Source of the DNA: Excoecaria cochinchinensis
Taxonomy: Eukaryota; Streptophyta; Magnoliopsida; Malpighiales; Euphorbiaceae
Length of the DNA: 64,000 nt
NCBI GenBank assembly: GCA_947683425.1
Contig: CANTUQ010000073.1
Coordinates: 7,536,501-7,600,500 of the forward strand
Direction of reading: 5' to 3'
The position numbers and the translations under genes were made by a program. The notes under the pieces were generated by a model. That model was not told the origin of the DNA, made no database searches, and was given only the letters and a program-made list of their open reading frames with translations. Positions 12,001-21,109 of this stretch are shown here, piece by piece (positions within the stretch are counted from its first letter, which is position 1; every line of letters begins with the position of its first letter).

Positions 12001-12981
12001 TATTGGCTTACGATAGACACTGATTGTTCAAAGTATGTCAAACAATGTCAGTTGTGCCAACAGTACGCAGATTTGAGACACCTGCCGGTATTAGAACTAC
12101 ATAACCTGACATCACCTTGGCCGTTTGCTGCTTGGGGGATAGATATCATTGGAGAGATTCGCCCTACGGCGTCTAATGGGCACAGATACATCATAGTCGC
12201 AATCGACTATTTCACCAAATGGGTCGAAGCAGAATCTTTCAAGAAAATTGACGCAAGGGACATGGCCAAGTTCATAGAGAGGAATTTGATATGCAGATAT
12301 GGCCTCCCTCATCACATAGTGTCTGATAATGGAGTGCAGTTCATGGGGGAAACCAGAAAACTCCTCGAGAAATATGGTGTTGAGCATCATAAATCCTCTC
12401 CCTACCGACCGCAAGCGAATGGAGCAGTGGAAGCCGCCAATAAGAATGTGAAGAAGATCTTGTCCAAGATGGTCCAAACATATAAGGACTGGGCTGAAAA
12501 GTTACCCTTTGCCCTGTGGGGATACAGAACGACGGTAAGATCATCTACAGGCGCTACACCATTTTCCCTGGTATACGGAACAGAAGCAGTATTACCGGTA
12601 GAGATAGAACTTAAATCTCTAAGGGTGGTCATGGAGGCCCAAATCCCGGAAGCCGAATGGGCGCAGCAGAGATTGCAGCACTTGAACTTACTAGATGAGA
12701 GTAGACTGAAGGCTTATTATCATAATCAGATATACCAGAAGAGATTAGCGAGAACTTTCAAAAAGAAGGTGAGGAAGCACCCGCTGAAAGAGGGGGACTT
12801 GGTGTTCAAGCAGATGAGGCCAGGGATACCAGACATCAGGGGGAAATTCAGACCTACCTGGGAAGGGCCGTATATCCTTAAGAAACTGTTGTCCAAAGGG
12901 GCTGCAGTCTTATCAGATAGCGATGGGAACGAATTCAAAGAGCCGATCAATGTCGACAGACTCAAAAGGTTCCACGGCTAA
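9004..12981 (+). CDS. pol: Tat-A pol: reverse transcriptase, two RNase H domains, integrase (protease missing)
   Basis: A 1325-codon open frame. In order: a G-patch-like segment (about residues 15-45); a reverse transcriptase core (about 310-560) with VCVDYRDLNKACP and YRVMPFGLKNAG; a degenerate first RNase H (about 610-735); a second, archaeal-type RNase H starting LHFDGA (Asp 754) and keeping NEAEYEA and GDSSLV; and an integrase with a zinc-binding HAGVCGAH..CQLC, catalytic Asp 1047, Asp 1108 and Glu 1143, and a C-terminal tail. There are no internal stops, yet no aspartic protease precedes the RT, and the RT active site reads YVDN (Asn 467) instead of the near-invariant YVDD. The Asp-Glu spacing in integrase is 34 residues, one fewer than usual. 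The protein would copy and integrate the element if active; the Asn change predicts it is not. Natural start unknown because of the gag fusion. Confidence 0.9.
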   Translation: MMTIEISRMKKMHYLPGAGLGRSSQGLQTAITTRGQKNRKGLGYRGGFGKKRLTDKIAHISESFVPASSVCAYTGEDEPQWVDGRIVPGFEIFNDVYDWHVRFVKTAEDFWDEEVMTQGITWDKCELEEVVTEKMIAARLKGKEKIANLELKMEDLKISSDAPEGPLLNQKVSKQAATASTSGAAEEDSSIDCLFIPELFYDVNDNYNIINKMNNFTYLCDVSNDFNMHEHDHIPSIFDIDSTGTTPFNLGTSENPREILIASNITPEERKNFERIIRKHEKVFAWTYEDMPGIDRAVAEHAIPTYPDCKPVKQKLRRLRPEWADKVKEEIRQQVEAKFLVEVQYPTWLANVVPVAKKNGKVRVCVDYRDLNKACPKDDFPLPHIDVLIDSAANCAMYSFGDGYVGYNQILNKIADRVKTAFITDWGTYAYRVMPFGLKNAGATYQRMATKILSDLIHKEVEVYVDNMMVKSATREGHFEALEKFFTRIDKYNLRLNPKKCIFGVTSGKLLGHVVSQRGIEIDPDKVKAIREMPVPQKEKDVRSFLGKLQYVSRFIAKLTSICEPIFKLLRKNQPVVWNEDCQRAFDNIREYLLNPPVLRPPQPVKPLILYLAVEDGSVGAMMAQEDEFGVEFAIYYLSKKFLAYEIKYAEVEKICLAVIWASKKLRHYFHSYKVQAVAKQNPLRYLQEAPSLLGKMGRWLLLLQEFDVHKTIKGRAVAEFLAEHPIQGDTPEFTFPDESIGTISVQGWQLHFDGAVNNKGAGVEIILTTPDNEKLPLAKKLRYKATNNEAEYEACTFGLEALAVLGARNVEVFGDSSLVINQIRGEWAVKKERLVPYVQYLKGMCGQFETCAFHFVPRDENRLADVLATLVSMWDNPEGVAMKPVLILSSDRPSFETEPVMEVEASDGKPWYFDIMNYLESDRFPEEATGKDQRMIRKLSTQFISLEGVLYKRRSDGIQLRCLNEREARKIMEETHAGVCGAHMNGLTLAKKIMRQGFYWLTIDTDCSKYVKQCQLCQQYADLRHLPVLELHNLTSPWPFAAWGIDIIGEIRPTASNGHRYIIVAIDYFTKWVEAESFKKIDARDMAKFIERNLICRYGLPHHIVSDNGVQFMGETRKLLEKYGVEHHKSSPYRPQANGAVEAANKNVKKILSKMVQTYKDWAEKLPFALWGYRTTVRSSTGATPFSLVYGTEAVLPVEIELKSLRVVMEAQIPEAEWAQQRLQHLNLLDESRLKAYYHNQIYQKRLARTFKKKVRKHPLKEGDLVFKQMRPGIPDIRGKFRPTWEGPYILKKLLSKGAAVLSDSDGNEFKEPINVDRLKRFHG

Positions 12982-13374
12982 AGACCAAAATAAAAAGAAG
13001 AGAATAAAATGCCCCGCAAGTCGAAAACCGAAAAAAGGCGGCTATGCTAAAATTGGGCGCCTCGACAGGGTGAAAACCGAAAAAAGGCATCCTGTGCAAA
13101 AATTAGAGGCATGAGAGAAAATGTCCGATCGTGAAAACCCGAGAGGGCCGATCGGTAACAGGAGTTGATGCTGTTAAAATTTGGTTTCATGTATTGATAG
13201 CGCATAAGCAGCTGAGTAAATGCCAAAACTGATCATGTATGCTGAAATTATCTAGAAATATACACAAAACTCGTGAAAAGGATGAATATTATTCTTTTCA
13301 CTTTTGTCATTTTCTAGTTCTGCATTAAAAAGAAATATAGCACCAAAAGAAATACACATATAGGCTAAGCTAGG
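12982..13374 (+). other. Post-pol spacer of Tat-A
   Basis: No gene seen. It contains repeated gaaaaccgaaaaaaggc(g/a) units at about 13024-13090, also present in Tat-E at about 48625-48690. Such short repeats after pol are shared by both Tat elements and may be part of a 3' processing or termination region. No function can be shown. Confidence 0.6.
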
Positions 13375-13522
13375 TCCTGCTGCTGCTCTCGCCGATCAGA
13401 TGCTTGAGCCCTCGGGTCCTATTATCAGAGGCTGGGCTGAGGATCCACTTCTTGTACCCGCTGGTTGAGGATGCAGAATGGTTGCCAAACCTCAGGATGA
13501 CAGTCTTCACAGGTAATCTACC

Positions 13523-13893
13523 CTATAGCTCATGATACCGGGAAGCAAATGCGACCGAGAGATCTCCTCCTCGGAAAGACAGGGGAACCCTCACTATATC
13601 CTGGGTCATCCCGAGCTGCCGTGTACACCGGGAGGTGATGCAGAAGGTGGCCTGCCGGAGGCCGCAGAGGGGAACGCAACCCGATGACCCATCAGTGACC
13701 GTATGAGATAGCGGGAGCCAGGCGGATGTGAAACTGATATCGTCATCCGACAGCTCACCAAATCTGGTAATGCCTTCACCAGCCGTGGTACATCCTTGCA
13801 ATCGCCGACGAGGCAGAAAATGGCTCGGCGAGTACTGAGGGGTAACGCGAGGGGGTGGTTCAGACAGCATCTTCAGCTTTTCCTGTAGCCAGA

Positions 13894-13934
<41 letters not shown>

Positions 13935-14711
13935 AAAGAAAAAAAAAGCCGCTGGAGTAAGTAGGGTTTACTTCAGGCAAAAATAAGGCACAGGGTTGTG
14001 TGAAAATCCGAAAGGACGCACCTCCCGCTAAGACAAGCTAGTGTGAAAATCCATAAGGGACGCACTACCTTTAAAATAATGACGTACCTGGAGTAATAAG
14101 GGGCTACCGGTAAAGGTTGTAGTGGACCCAGAGCTCACAGCGTCAAGACCCAAGATGGTTTCGGCCAGGACGAGTGGTAGAGGGGACAGTCCCAGATGAA
14201 AGTCGCTCAGAACTCCGAACAGACGGGAGTCACCTGTCAAACCTCCTGGAATAATAGTAAGGAAGTTCACCATGCAGAATAAGAACGTGATACTTACCCG
14301 ATAGGTGGGGATGTCGGTGAACTGGTCCAGAGCCTCGATCAGTGGCTCCAGTGAGAATGAGGAGCTCAAAGGAATCAGCCGGATGGCCTCGGAAGGCGGT
14401 ATGCCCAGAGCCATGGCTACATCCCGGGTTTGAAGTAGGCCGCAGCGGGGGAAGCAAGGCAGAGCGCCAGGAGGGAACCAGGCTCCCAGAATGGAAGCCA
14501 ACTCTTCAGGCAAGGGACACAGTTCCTGGTAGGTGAATTGGAAGACGTGGAATCGGGGGTTCCAGAAGTGGGTCGCTGCCAGGAGGAGGTTCTGGTCGAT
14601 CTTCACCCGGCACAGGTATTTCAGCCCAGACAGGGAGGAAAGGGCGCCTTCTCCCCAAGTGTGTTTGTCATCTAAAATACGGTGCATCCTTTGGGCAAGA
14701 GGGGAAGACAT
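13523..14711 (-). CDS. Antisense two-exon gene of DUF7745 (plant mobile-domain-like) type in Tat-A
   Basis: Exon 1 is 14711-14088 (start MSSPLAQRMHRILDD; 208 codons). The intron is 14087-13895, with donor CAG|GTACGT and an acceptor preceded by the long poly-T read from 13897-13952. Exon 2 is 13894-13523 (123 codons plus TAG). Joining is in phase and places LLLQ next to IWLQEKLKML, matching the continuous LLLQLWLLEH-type segment of DUF7745 proteins. Exon 1 has AATHFWNPRFHVFQF and an acidic PL-P-EE-xxILG block typical of that family. Tat-E keeps exon 2 with its acceptor (49504 downward), so the intron is old. The frame stays open after the TAG at 13523 up to about 13376 and Tat-E reads through there, so the TAG may be a recent truncation. 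Function unknown. Antisense extra genes are known from Retand-type Tat elements. Confidence 0.75.
13895..14087 (-). other. Predicted intron of the antisense gene, with a long poly-T tract
   Basis: On the minus strand it begins GTACGT and ends with a ~36-nt T run (a few interruptions) followed by AG. The T run is long enough to act as an extreme polypyrimidine tract. Read on the plus strand it is an A run (13897-13932, then mixed to 13952) that could be mistaken for a retroposed poly(A) tail. Confidence 0.7.
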
Positions 14712-14770
14712 TTGGAAAAGAATAAAGGCCCAAGGTGTTGGAAAATGAAGAGACAAGAAAATTTTACAGA

Positions 14771-14777
14771 TTTTATA
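14771..14777 (-). promoter_or_regulatory. Putative TATA box of the antisense gene
   Basis: The minus strand reads tataaaa, 60 bases upstream of the proposed ATG at 14711, with a normal spacing for a short 5' UTR. It faces away from the sense TATA box at 15011, and the interval between them is the palindrome cluster. Confidence 0.55.
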
Positions 14778-14784
14778 GGGAAGG

Positions 14785-15030
14785 GTCACCGACGGCCTGC
14801 CCGCCCCTCTACAGAGACGGTCTACCCGCCTCTCTACGGAGACGGCCTGACCGCCTCTCCATAGGGACGGCCTGCCCGTCGGAAGTCCACCGGGCAGATG
14901 CATGCGTCATCATTACATTCATCACGCGCATTAAATCGCATTCATTGCGCGACAGACGGCCAGCCCGTCGGTCGCTTGTACAGACGCCCTGCCCGTCGGT
15001 CACGAATTTCTATATAAGGGCGAGTGACAG
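14785..15030. promoter_or_regulatory. Divergent promoter interval with LTR-type palindromes (Tat-A internal)
   Basis: Between two outward-facing TATA boxes lie about four ~27-bp tandem units containing gacgg(c/t)ct(g/a)cccgcc plus single gacggccagcccgtcggtcg and gacgccctgcccgtcggtc copies. The last two are nearly the text seen in the LTR clusters at 6018-6232. The interval is GC-rich and CpG-rich compared with its neighbours. Layout suggests a shared control region for the antisense and sense accessory genes. Confidence 0.65.
15011..15017 (+). promoter_or_regulatory. Putative TATA box of the sense accessory gene
   Basis: tatataa in the context ttctatataagggcg, the same ctatataagg core as the LTR TATA box. 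A T/C-rich leader follows, with a candidate 5' UTR intron (15213-15926: GTAAGT at the start, ttttgcag at the end) that ends two bases before the ATG at 15928. Confidence 0.6.
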
Positions 15031-15212
15031 ACGGCGCAAACGTTGTTGTCCCTTTCTTCTTCCTCTCTCAAGCGGTTTCTAAACGTTTTTTAGCATTTTT
15101 TGAGGCTTTTCTTCTTATTTTTTCGCGATTTCTTCATTTTTTCGCATTATATACTCACCCGGTGCTTGGATATTCGCATTTTCTCCAGTTCCTACACTTC
15201 CCGCGACTACAA

Positions 15213-15926
15213 GTAAGTAAATAATTACTTTTTTTTTATTTTTATTCAATTTATCTCTTCATCCCTTCTTCTTTTAACTTTAAGAAGTTTTAGATGATTT
15301 TAGAATTTAGGGGGAATGCTGCCCATTTTTTCTATATCGCTTTAATATTATTAAATCTGAACTTTTTGCATGATCACATAGAAATAGAATTTTTCTATAA
15401 TCTTGGTGTTTTAGAATTGCATCCTTTTAGCGCACCATTTTTGCGCATAATTTGCTTCTGCGGCCTGAGGCCACTATTTTTGAGTTGTTGGGGGCACACT
15501 CTTGCCGGGGTGCGCCCCATTCACATGCATTTAATATTGCTAGGGCCTGAGGCCTATTATCTTGCTTTTTCATGCAGGAGGTTGGGCATATCCCTGCCGG
15601 GGTGCTGCCCAAATTTTTATTATTTATTCTAGAATTGAATATTTTTCATGTATAACGCATGCCTTGGGGCTTAGAAAGCCCATTCTTATTCACTTTAATT
15701 ATTTCCATGAGGATTGCATGTTGCTTTTTCCATGATGCGTGCAAGGCATGCTAGGCTACTTCCTTAGATAGGATGCTTGCTATTTTTATCCGTTATTACC
15801 TTTTTTTATCTCACGTTGAGCCGCCATTGCCCTGTTAGGGCCTAGATGGATCTTAGATTTTGGAAAATAAACCTGATAGTGCTTGTTTTGTCAAGTTTTC
15901 GCTATCTGATTCCTTCCCTTTTGCAG
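15213..15926 (+). other. Candidate 5' UTR intron of the sense accessory gene
   Basis: Begins gtaagtaa and ends cccttttgcag, immediately before gatgcc that contains the start codon. It is T-rich as plant introns are, and has no open frame that resembles a protein. The donor context CAA|GTAAGT is good. Confidence 0.55.
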
Positions 15927-15927
15927 G

Positions 15928-17966
15928 ATGCCTCCCAGACGCAGAGCACCACAGGCCCAGCCCGAGCTTGTAGCTCCGGCTTGGATGGATGACGAGTCCG
16001 CTCAGAGGTACAGAGCGTTGGCTCAGGTAGAGTTTCGGTCCAGCCGCTTTGTATCTCGCCCTTTCCTAGAGGCCCTTGGGTTGGCCCCGGAGTTTGATCT
16101 ACTTGCCGAGGGAGCTGGTTGGACAGAGTTTCTCGAGCCTGCCTTCCAGACATTTCCAGAGGCTACCCGCCAGGTCTTGGCCACTCTCCGCTACACAGGC
16201 TTTCAAAGTGCAGATACCGACCCGGGGGTGGTACAGTTTTGGTTTGATGGCGACCATGTCAGCATCACCAGGCAGAGGTTTGTTCAGGCCATGGGGCTCC
16301 CTACGGGGGAGGGGGTTGAGATCCCGTGGCGAGCGGTGAGACGCGCCCATTGGGCGGCCATTGCTATTCAGGAGTGCTGTACGATCATGATACAGCGAAG
16401 AGCACCGTACTGGTGTCTCAGGCACTCCGGTATCTGCACAGAGTGCTTTCCAGCTCGTACCTCGGTCGAGCTGGTAATCCAGGGTCGCTTAACGCGGCCG
16501 AGATCTGGAGCCTCTGGGCTATGGTGGCAGGCCAGCGTCTCAACATTAGCCACGAGATCTTGGCCAACCTGACCAGAGTTGGCAGAGGGTTGACGCCAGT
16601 GGTGATGGTAGGGGGAGTCATCACTCGTTTACTGTTGGGATTGGGGTTTAACCCCGAGAGATTGAGAGGACCCTTGCCGGAGGGGATCCATGTAGACGCC
16701 GCAGCGGCAGTTCAGATGGGGATGATCTCCCCGATTTCTGGCCAGGCAGAGGCCTATAGGGTGTTGACTATCCACGAGACCCGGCAGATGTTCAGCCTTC
16801 CACCCTTGGGGGCAGATCCTGATCAGCCAGAGCACTAGGAGGAGCAGCCTCCACAGCCAGAGCCCGAGCCACAACCTCAGCCTCCGCAGGTACAGCCTCA
16901 GCCTCCACAGACAGAGCCTCAGCCGGAGCACCGGCCTCCTCCGCCTCCTCAGCCGCGGGTAGTACCTCCACCACAGCAGCAGGAGCCTCCTAGGACCCCC
17001 TCGGACTTCGATTTTGAGATCACGATGGACGATCTCTTCGCCTCTTCACTGGCATCTAGGGCCCCGACTCCAGCCCCATCGCCGAGCGCCAGGGTACAGA
17101 GGCCTGCCCGTGAGCCTTCCGAGAGATACCATCTGTACTCCCGAGGCGATCCTGGGGCATCCACTTCTTCGGCACCACCACCAGAGCCAGCACCACAGCA
17201 GCCAGCTCAGCCAGACTACTTCTAGCTCCTCTCCTCCATGTTTATGGCCTTTGAGCGGCGACAAGATGAGAGGGATAGGGCCATTCACGAGAGGTCGGAT
17301 CGCCAGCAGGCTGCCATTCAGGAGCAGTCTCAGTCGGTAGAGCGCCTATCTCGAGAGCAGGCGGGCTACATTGAGCATACAGCGAGGGAGCAGACTCGGG
17401 TCATGGATGCCTTTAGAGATGAGCAGACTCGAGTTCTGGAGGCCTTCAGAGGAGAGCAAATGAGGCTGGTTGAGCAGATTGCTCAGGGACAGAGGGAGTT
17501 GAGGCAGCAGCTCGCTCATGATGTGAGGACGTCACAGGACCAGGCGTCTCACAGGGTCGATATGACCCTTCAGATGATTGATGAGTCACTTGACTCTCTG
17601 AGATCCCGCGTCCAGGCGATGGAGGGGATTCTCCCTCCTCTTTCTCAGACCATGAGGGAGTTTAGGCAGCAGACGGAGCAGAGCCTAGAGCACAGGAGGA
17701 CGGCCGCTGTTGAGCAGACCACTCAGCTGAGTCAAGCCTTCAAGAAGTTGGGAGAGAAGGTTTCTGAGACCTTAGGGCTTATGAACACCTGCGCCCAGCC
17801 CTTCTTGGACGGCTACGCTCAGGTTCAGTTCAGGCGAGCCCACGATCACGAGGCAGGACCCTCTACAGCTCCGCCACCACCTCCGGCCCGTCCACCTCCG
17901 CCAGGGACCGTGCATATATCGGACGACGAGGATCCCGATGAGCCTTCAGACTACACACCTCTCTGA
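15928..17966 (+). pseudogene. Sense accessory gene of Tat-A: ORF-1-like domain plus Pro-rich linker and coiled coil
   Basis: Three stretches of one gene are visible: 15928 to about 16360 in one frame, then 16326-16838 in another, continuing in that second frame past TAG codons at 16836 and 17223 to 17966. The N-terminal ~280 residues have the pattern of the Athila ORF-1 / putative plant transposon protein domain seen at 25474: an aromatic residue, SRxFLExLG, a GWxxF turn, then FxxxGxxxxxTxxxFxxAMGLP. A very Pro/Gln-rich linker follows, then a ~130-residue heptad-rich region with repeated EQTRV/EAFR units, and a Pro-rich acidic tail (HISDDEDPDEPSDY). One frameshift and two TAG stops (at least one could come from CAG by C-to-T change) make this copy broken. 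Function unknown; it is placed after its own TATA box and 5' intron. Confidence 0.65.
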
Positions 17967-18419
17967 TCTTCAGGGAGTTATCTTTGTATTTTTGTATGTT
18001 TTATATTTTGTATATGCATTGTACAAAATGACATTTCTAGTGAAAATTTTTGTTTCATTATTGCATTTTGTTAATTGCTTAATCACATCACAGAAAATGA
18101 ATGTTCTCATATCTATTTACATGTCGATAAAAATGACAATGTGACAAATGAAAAATAATACAAAGCACAAAGCACAAAAAAAAAAAAACAACAACAAAAA
18201 ATGATAATCGACAAACATATCAAATAAGAAAAATGAACAAAGGGTGAAACATGGCGTAGCGAATAAAGCAAAATCATGCCATCAATAGACAGGATAAAAG
18301 ACGACCACTCAAGCATGGGCTAACGAAATCTTTTATCTCACAGGTACAAAGGAATACCGATCTGAGCACAGACATCGATTAAAGAGATCTCCTTCGAAAC
18401 GAGGAAACCAGCGGAGTTT

Positions 18420-18960
18420 CCACACTCCAAAATCGAAGCTGCAGTTGAAGAAACACTGCTCTTCACCTAGAGATTGGGGTTAGTAAACACCGTATCTCAC
18501 AAATCAAAGTTGCGGTTAGAGAAACACTGCTCTTCACCTCGAGATTGTAGCCAGAGAGTGCTTCATCTCACAAATCGAAGTTGCGGTTAGAGAAACACTG
18601 CTCTTCACCAGATCGAGATTGTAGCCAGAGAGTGCTGCATCTCACAAATCGAAGTTGCGGTTAGAGAAACACTGCTCTTCACCAGATCGAGATTGTAGCC
18701 AGAGAGTGCTGCATCTCACAAATCGAAGTTACGGTTAGAGAAACACTGCACTTCACCAGATCGAGATTGTAGCCAGAGAGTGCTGCATCTCACAAATCGA
18801 AGTTGTGGTTAGAGAAACACTGCACTTCACCAGATCGAGATCGTAGCCAGAGAGTGCTGCATCTCACCAATCGAAGCTGTGGTCAGAGAATGCCGCACTT
18901 CACCAGACCAAGATTGTAGCCAAAGCATGCTGCATCTCACCAAGTCCTACAGATCGAGAT
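18420..18960 (+). repeat. 74-bp tandem-repeat array upstream of the Tat-A 3' LTR
   Basis: About seven units recur at 18498, 18569, 18643, 18717, 18791, 18865 and 18938, each opening (c/t)cacaaatcgaagttg and containing gagaaacactgc and gattgtagccagagagtgct. The middle units are almost identical and the outer ones degraded. Tat/Ogre elements often carry such arrays in their 3' untranslated region, and these can seed satellite DNA. Confidence 0.9.
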
Positions 18961-19071
18961 GAGGTCTACCCGGCAAACGGCACGGAAGGTGAATAGCCGT
19001 CGCAGGTACGCTTCCTTTCCAACCTTTCTCTGAGTTTTGGCTTATCTAGGCGCTTGTGCACTAGTTTCCCC

Positions 19072-19086
19072 AAAACTGGGGGCAAC
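19072..19086 (+). promoter_or_regulatory. Polypurine tract of Tat-A
   Basis: aaaactgggggcaac abuts the 3' LTR start tgtaagcacc. The same sequence abuts the Tat-E 3' LTR (53097-53111). It primes plus-strand DNA synthesis. Confidence 0.8.
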
Positions 19087-21109
19087 TGTAAGCACCGTGT
19101 CCCGGAGCGGTCCGGATCAGAGGTTACCCTATGATGAAGTCAATGTTCAGGCCTGTACGAGAGGCTGAATTTGGAGGTTTTAGTCCCGCGTTCCATGAGA
19201 AATGAGGTTTTTCTACACTTCCTGGGCAGAGGGGGAGAAAACGGAAGTTTTTCAAGTCAAAAAGGCTTTTTGTCCTCCACAGACGGCCAGCCCGTCGCTT
19301 CGAGTCACCGACGGCTCAGGGTATTTTCCGACGCCCGTCGGAAAGTCACCGCCCCTATCAGGAGCCGCCTGGTTTCCCGGAGCACGCAACCGTTCCGACG
19401 CCCGTCGGTGGATGTGGCAGGGCCGTCGGAAGTGTCCTTGTGTCAGTAGGATTCTTCCGACGCCCGCCTCTATACACCGACGCCCGTCGGTCGTGTCTGG
19501 CTATATAAGGTCCGGATTTTCATTTGAAAATGGTTGGAAAAATTTTCAGAAGAGGAAACTCTGCCAAAATTCGAGCATGTTTTCTCTATCTTCCAAAAAC
19601 ACTTTTTTCTAAAGAACTTTATTGAATCAAGGATCAAATCAATCAAAGGAACTAAAAGCTAATTAGTTTTCTTTAGATTTTGACTCCAAAATCGACTTTC
19701 TGAAGGATTGGAGGTGAAATAGCTCATTTTCTCTCTCTAATCTTTCATTCTCTGTTTCTCGTGGAACGCGCGGGGATCTAACCGACACCAAAATCTTACT
19801 CGAAGCGACTATCTGAGGGTAAATATTCCGGATTCTCTCTCCATTTTCACCTCATATTTAATTATTTATTTATTTATTTATTTATCCATTCTGTGAAATT
19901 TTTGAATACCTGTCATTACTTTTCTTCATTTTGACTCCCTCATCTCCCTTTTTTGGATAAAACTTGCTTTTTGATCTTGAAAGGCCCTTTTTTCCTTTCT
20001 GTTTTCCGGAGACAGAGGTGACCGACGGGTCATCTTCATGACCGACGCCCGTCGGTCACCCACCTACAGACGCCCATTCTTGAGTGACAAACGGGCATAT
20101 CGAATAACCAAACCGACGCCCGTCGGTCAACCAGGAAAGGCCGTCGGTGGGTTCTGCCTCCATTTTTTTGATCATTTTTTTATCTCTATTCAGTCTCTTC
20201 GATTTCGTATGTGTTAATTTTATGTATATTAACATCTCTTAACTTTCTGTGAGTGTATATTGGTCCTCTTGGATAATTCCGAGCTTGAGCGGCTGCCTAC
20301 CATGCGTGGGAGATTTCGTCCGGTTTAGTTTTCTTAAACCTCTTGATTTATTTCTCTCGCCTATTCATTCATTGATTAATTTATGTATATGAATAAGCTC
20401 TTTTATCCCGTTGAATGTAAAAATAGACCAACGATTTGTACTTAAATAAAATGAGTTTTGTATAAAATGCAAAAGGGTCCAACGCCCTATTTTCATCCAA
20501 TAAAGATCATCACATATTAAATATCCCATTTTTGATAATGATGCATGCGAGGACCAAAGTCCTCAAAATAAATAATGCCCCGATTTGTGTATGAATCGCA
20601 CGTTTATAAAGGGAGTTGTATTCCGCTCCTTATATTATTGTAATTTATCGCTTTTGATATTTATTCTGCTCATTTACTGCTTTCCGAATGTGAATAAATG
20701 CGCCTTTTAATCAACCGCATAGTGTGGAGAGAGAGCGAACTAATGACATTAAAATTTGATCATAAACTAATTGAGGTAGAAATAGATGAGAAATCCCGGA
20801 CCCAGCTCTGGTCTTTGGGCTTGAGTGGTTAGAGGTTATCCTCCAAAATACTTCTTGGGTCACGAGACTTTAGCGCTAATCCTAGGCCTCATGGCTCAAC
20901 ATGGATAAAATGCGCAAGTCCTAGGCTCTCCGAGGCGAGAGAAACTTTCCCAATGTTCTATTGGGTGGCGACTCCATGATACCTCCTTGTTGCCCAACAT
21001 AGACGCACTTGCGATTTATTTGCAAGATGCCAACGGACCCGCAAATGCCCCGGTCGCCCACGTGCGGGCGGTCGAACGGGCGGCGCATCGGGATCCGGCG
21101 CGCGTCACA
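19087..21109 (+). repeat. Tat-A 3' LTR
   Basis: 2023 bp, ends gcgtcaca, followed by the gtggt duplication at 21110-21114. About 20 base differences from the 5' LTR by eye, plus two indels, both in the palindrome cluster. TATA box at 19502-19508; palindrome clusters at about 19280-19490 and 20020-20152; PBS-like tggcgactcca at 20966-20976. Confidence 0.95.

Larger units (their letters stand above)
5827..21109 (+). mobile_element. Tat-A: Ty3/gypsy retrotransposon of the Tat lineage with extra genes
   Basis: A 15.3-kb element with two ~2-kb LTRs, a tRNA-Arg-type primer site, a partial gag fused to a long pol, two accessory genes in opposite orientations, a 74-bp tandem-repeat array and a polypurine tract before the 3' LTR. 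Pol carries a second RNase H (archaeal-type) between the first RNase H and integrase, which defines the Tat lineage (Ogre, Retand and relatives). The LTRs look about 99% identical by eye apart from two indels, so insertion is fairly recent. Gag C terminus, nucleocapsid and protease are missing and the reverse transcriptase active site is altered. The copy is therefore non-autonomous. Confidence 0.92.

Noticed and set aside
9004..12981. Endogenous pararetrovirus or other plant virus origin for pol
   Set aside because: Integrase and the second RNase H place it in the Tat lineage of LTR retrotransposons. No movement protein or viral coat domain is present.
13897..13952. Poly(A) tail of a retroposed gene
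   Set aside because: On the minus strand it is the T tract directly before a splice acceptor that joins two in-phase exons. No target-site duplication or retroposed gene is associated.
14230..14310. Additional intron in the antisense gene (GTAAGT at about 14298 on the minus strand)
   Set aside because: No acceptor nearby restores the frame, and the unspliced reading (FLFCMVNFLTIIPGG) matches the hydrophobic segment expected in this protein family.
18420..18960. CRISPR-like array of regular repeats
   Set aside because: The units are contiguous 74-bp tandem repeats with no unique spacers, in a plant retrotransposon.
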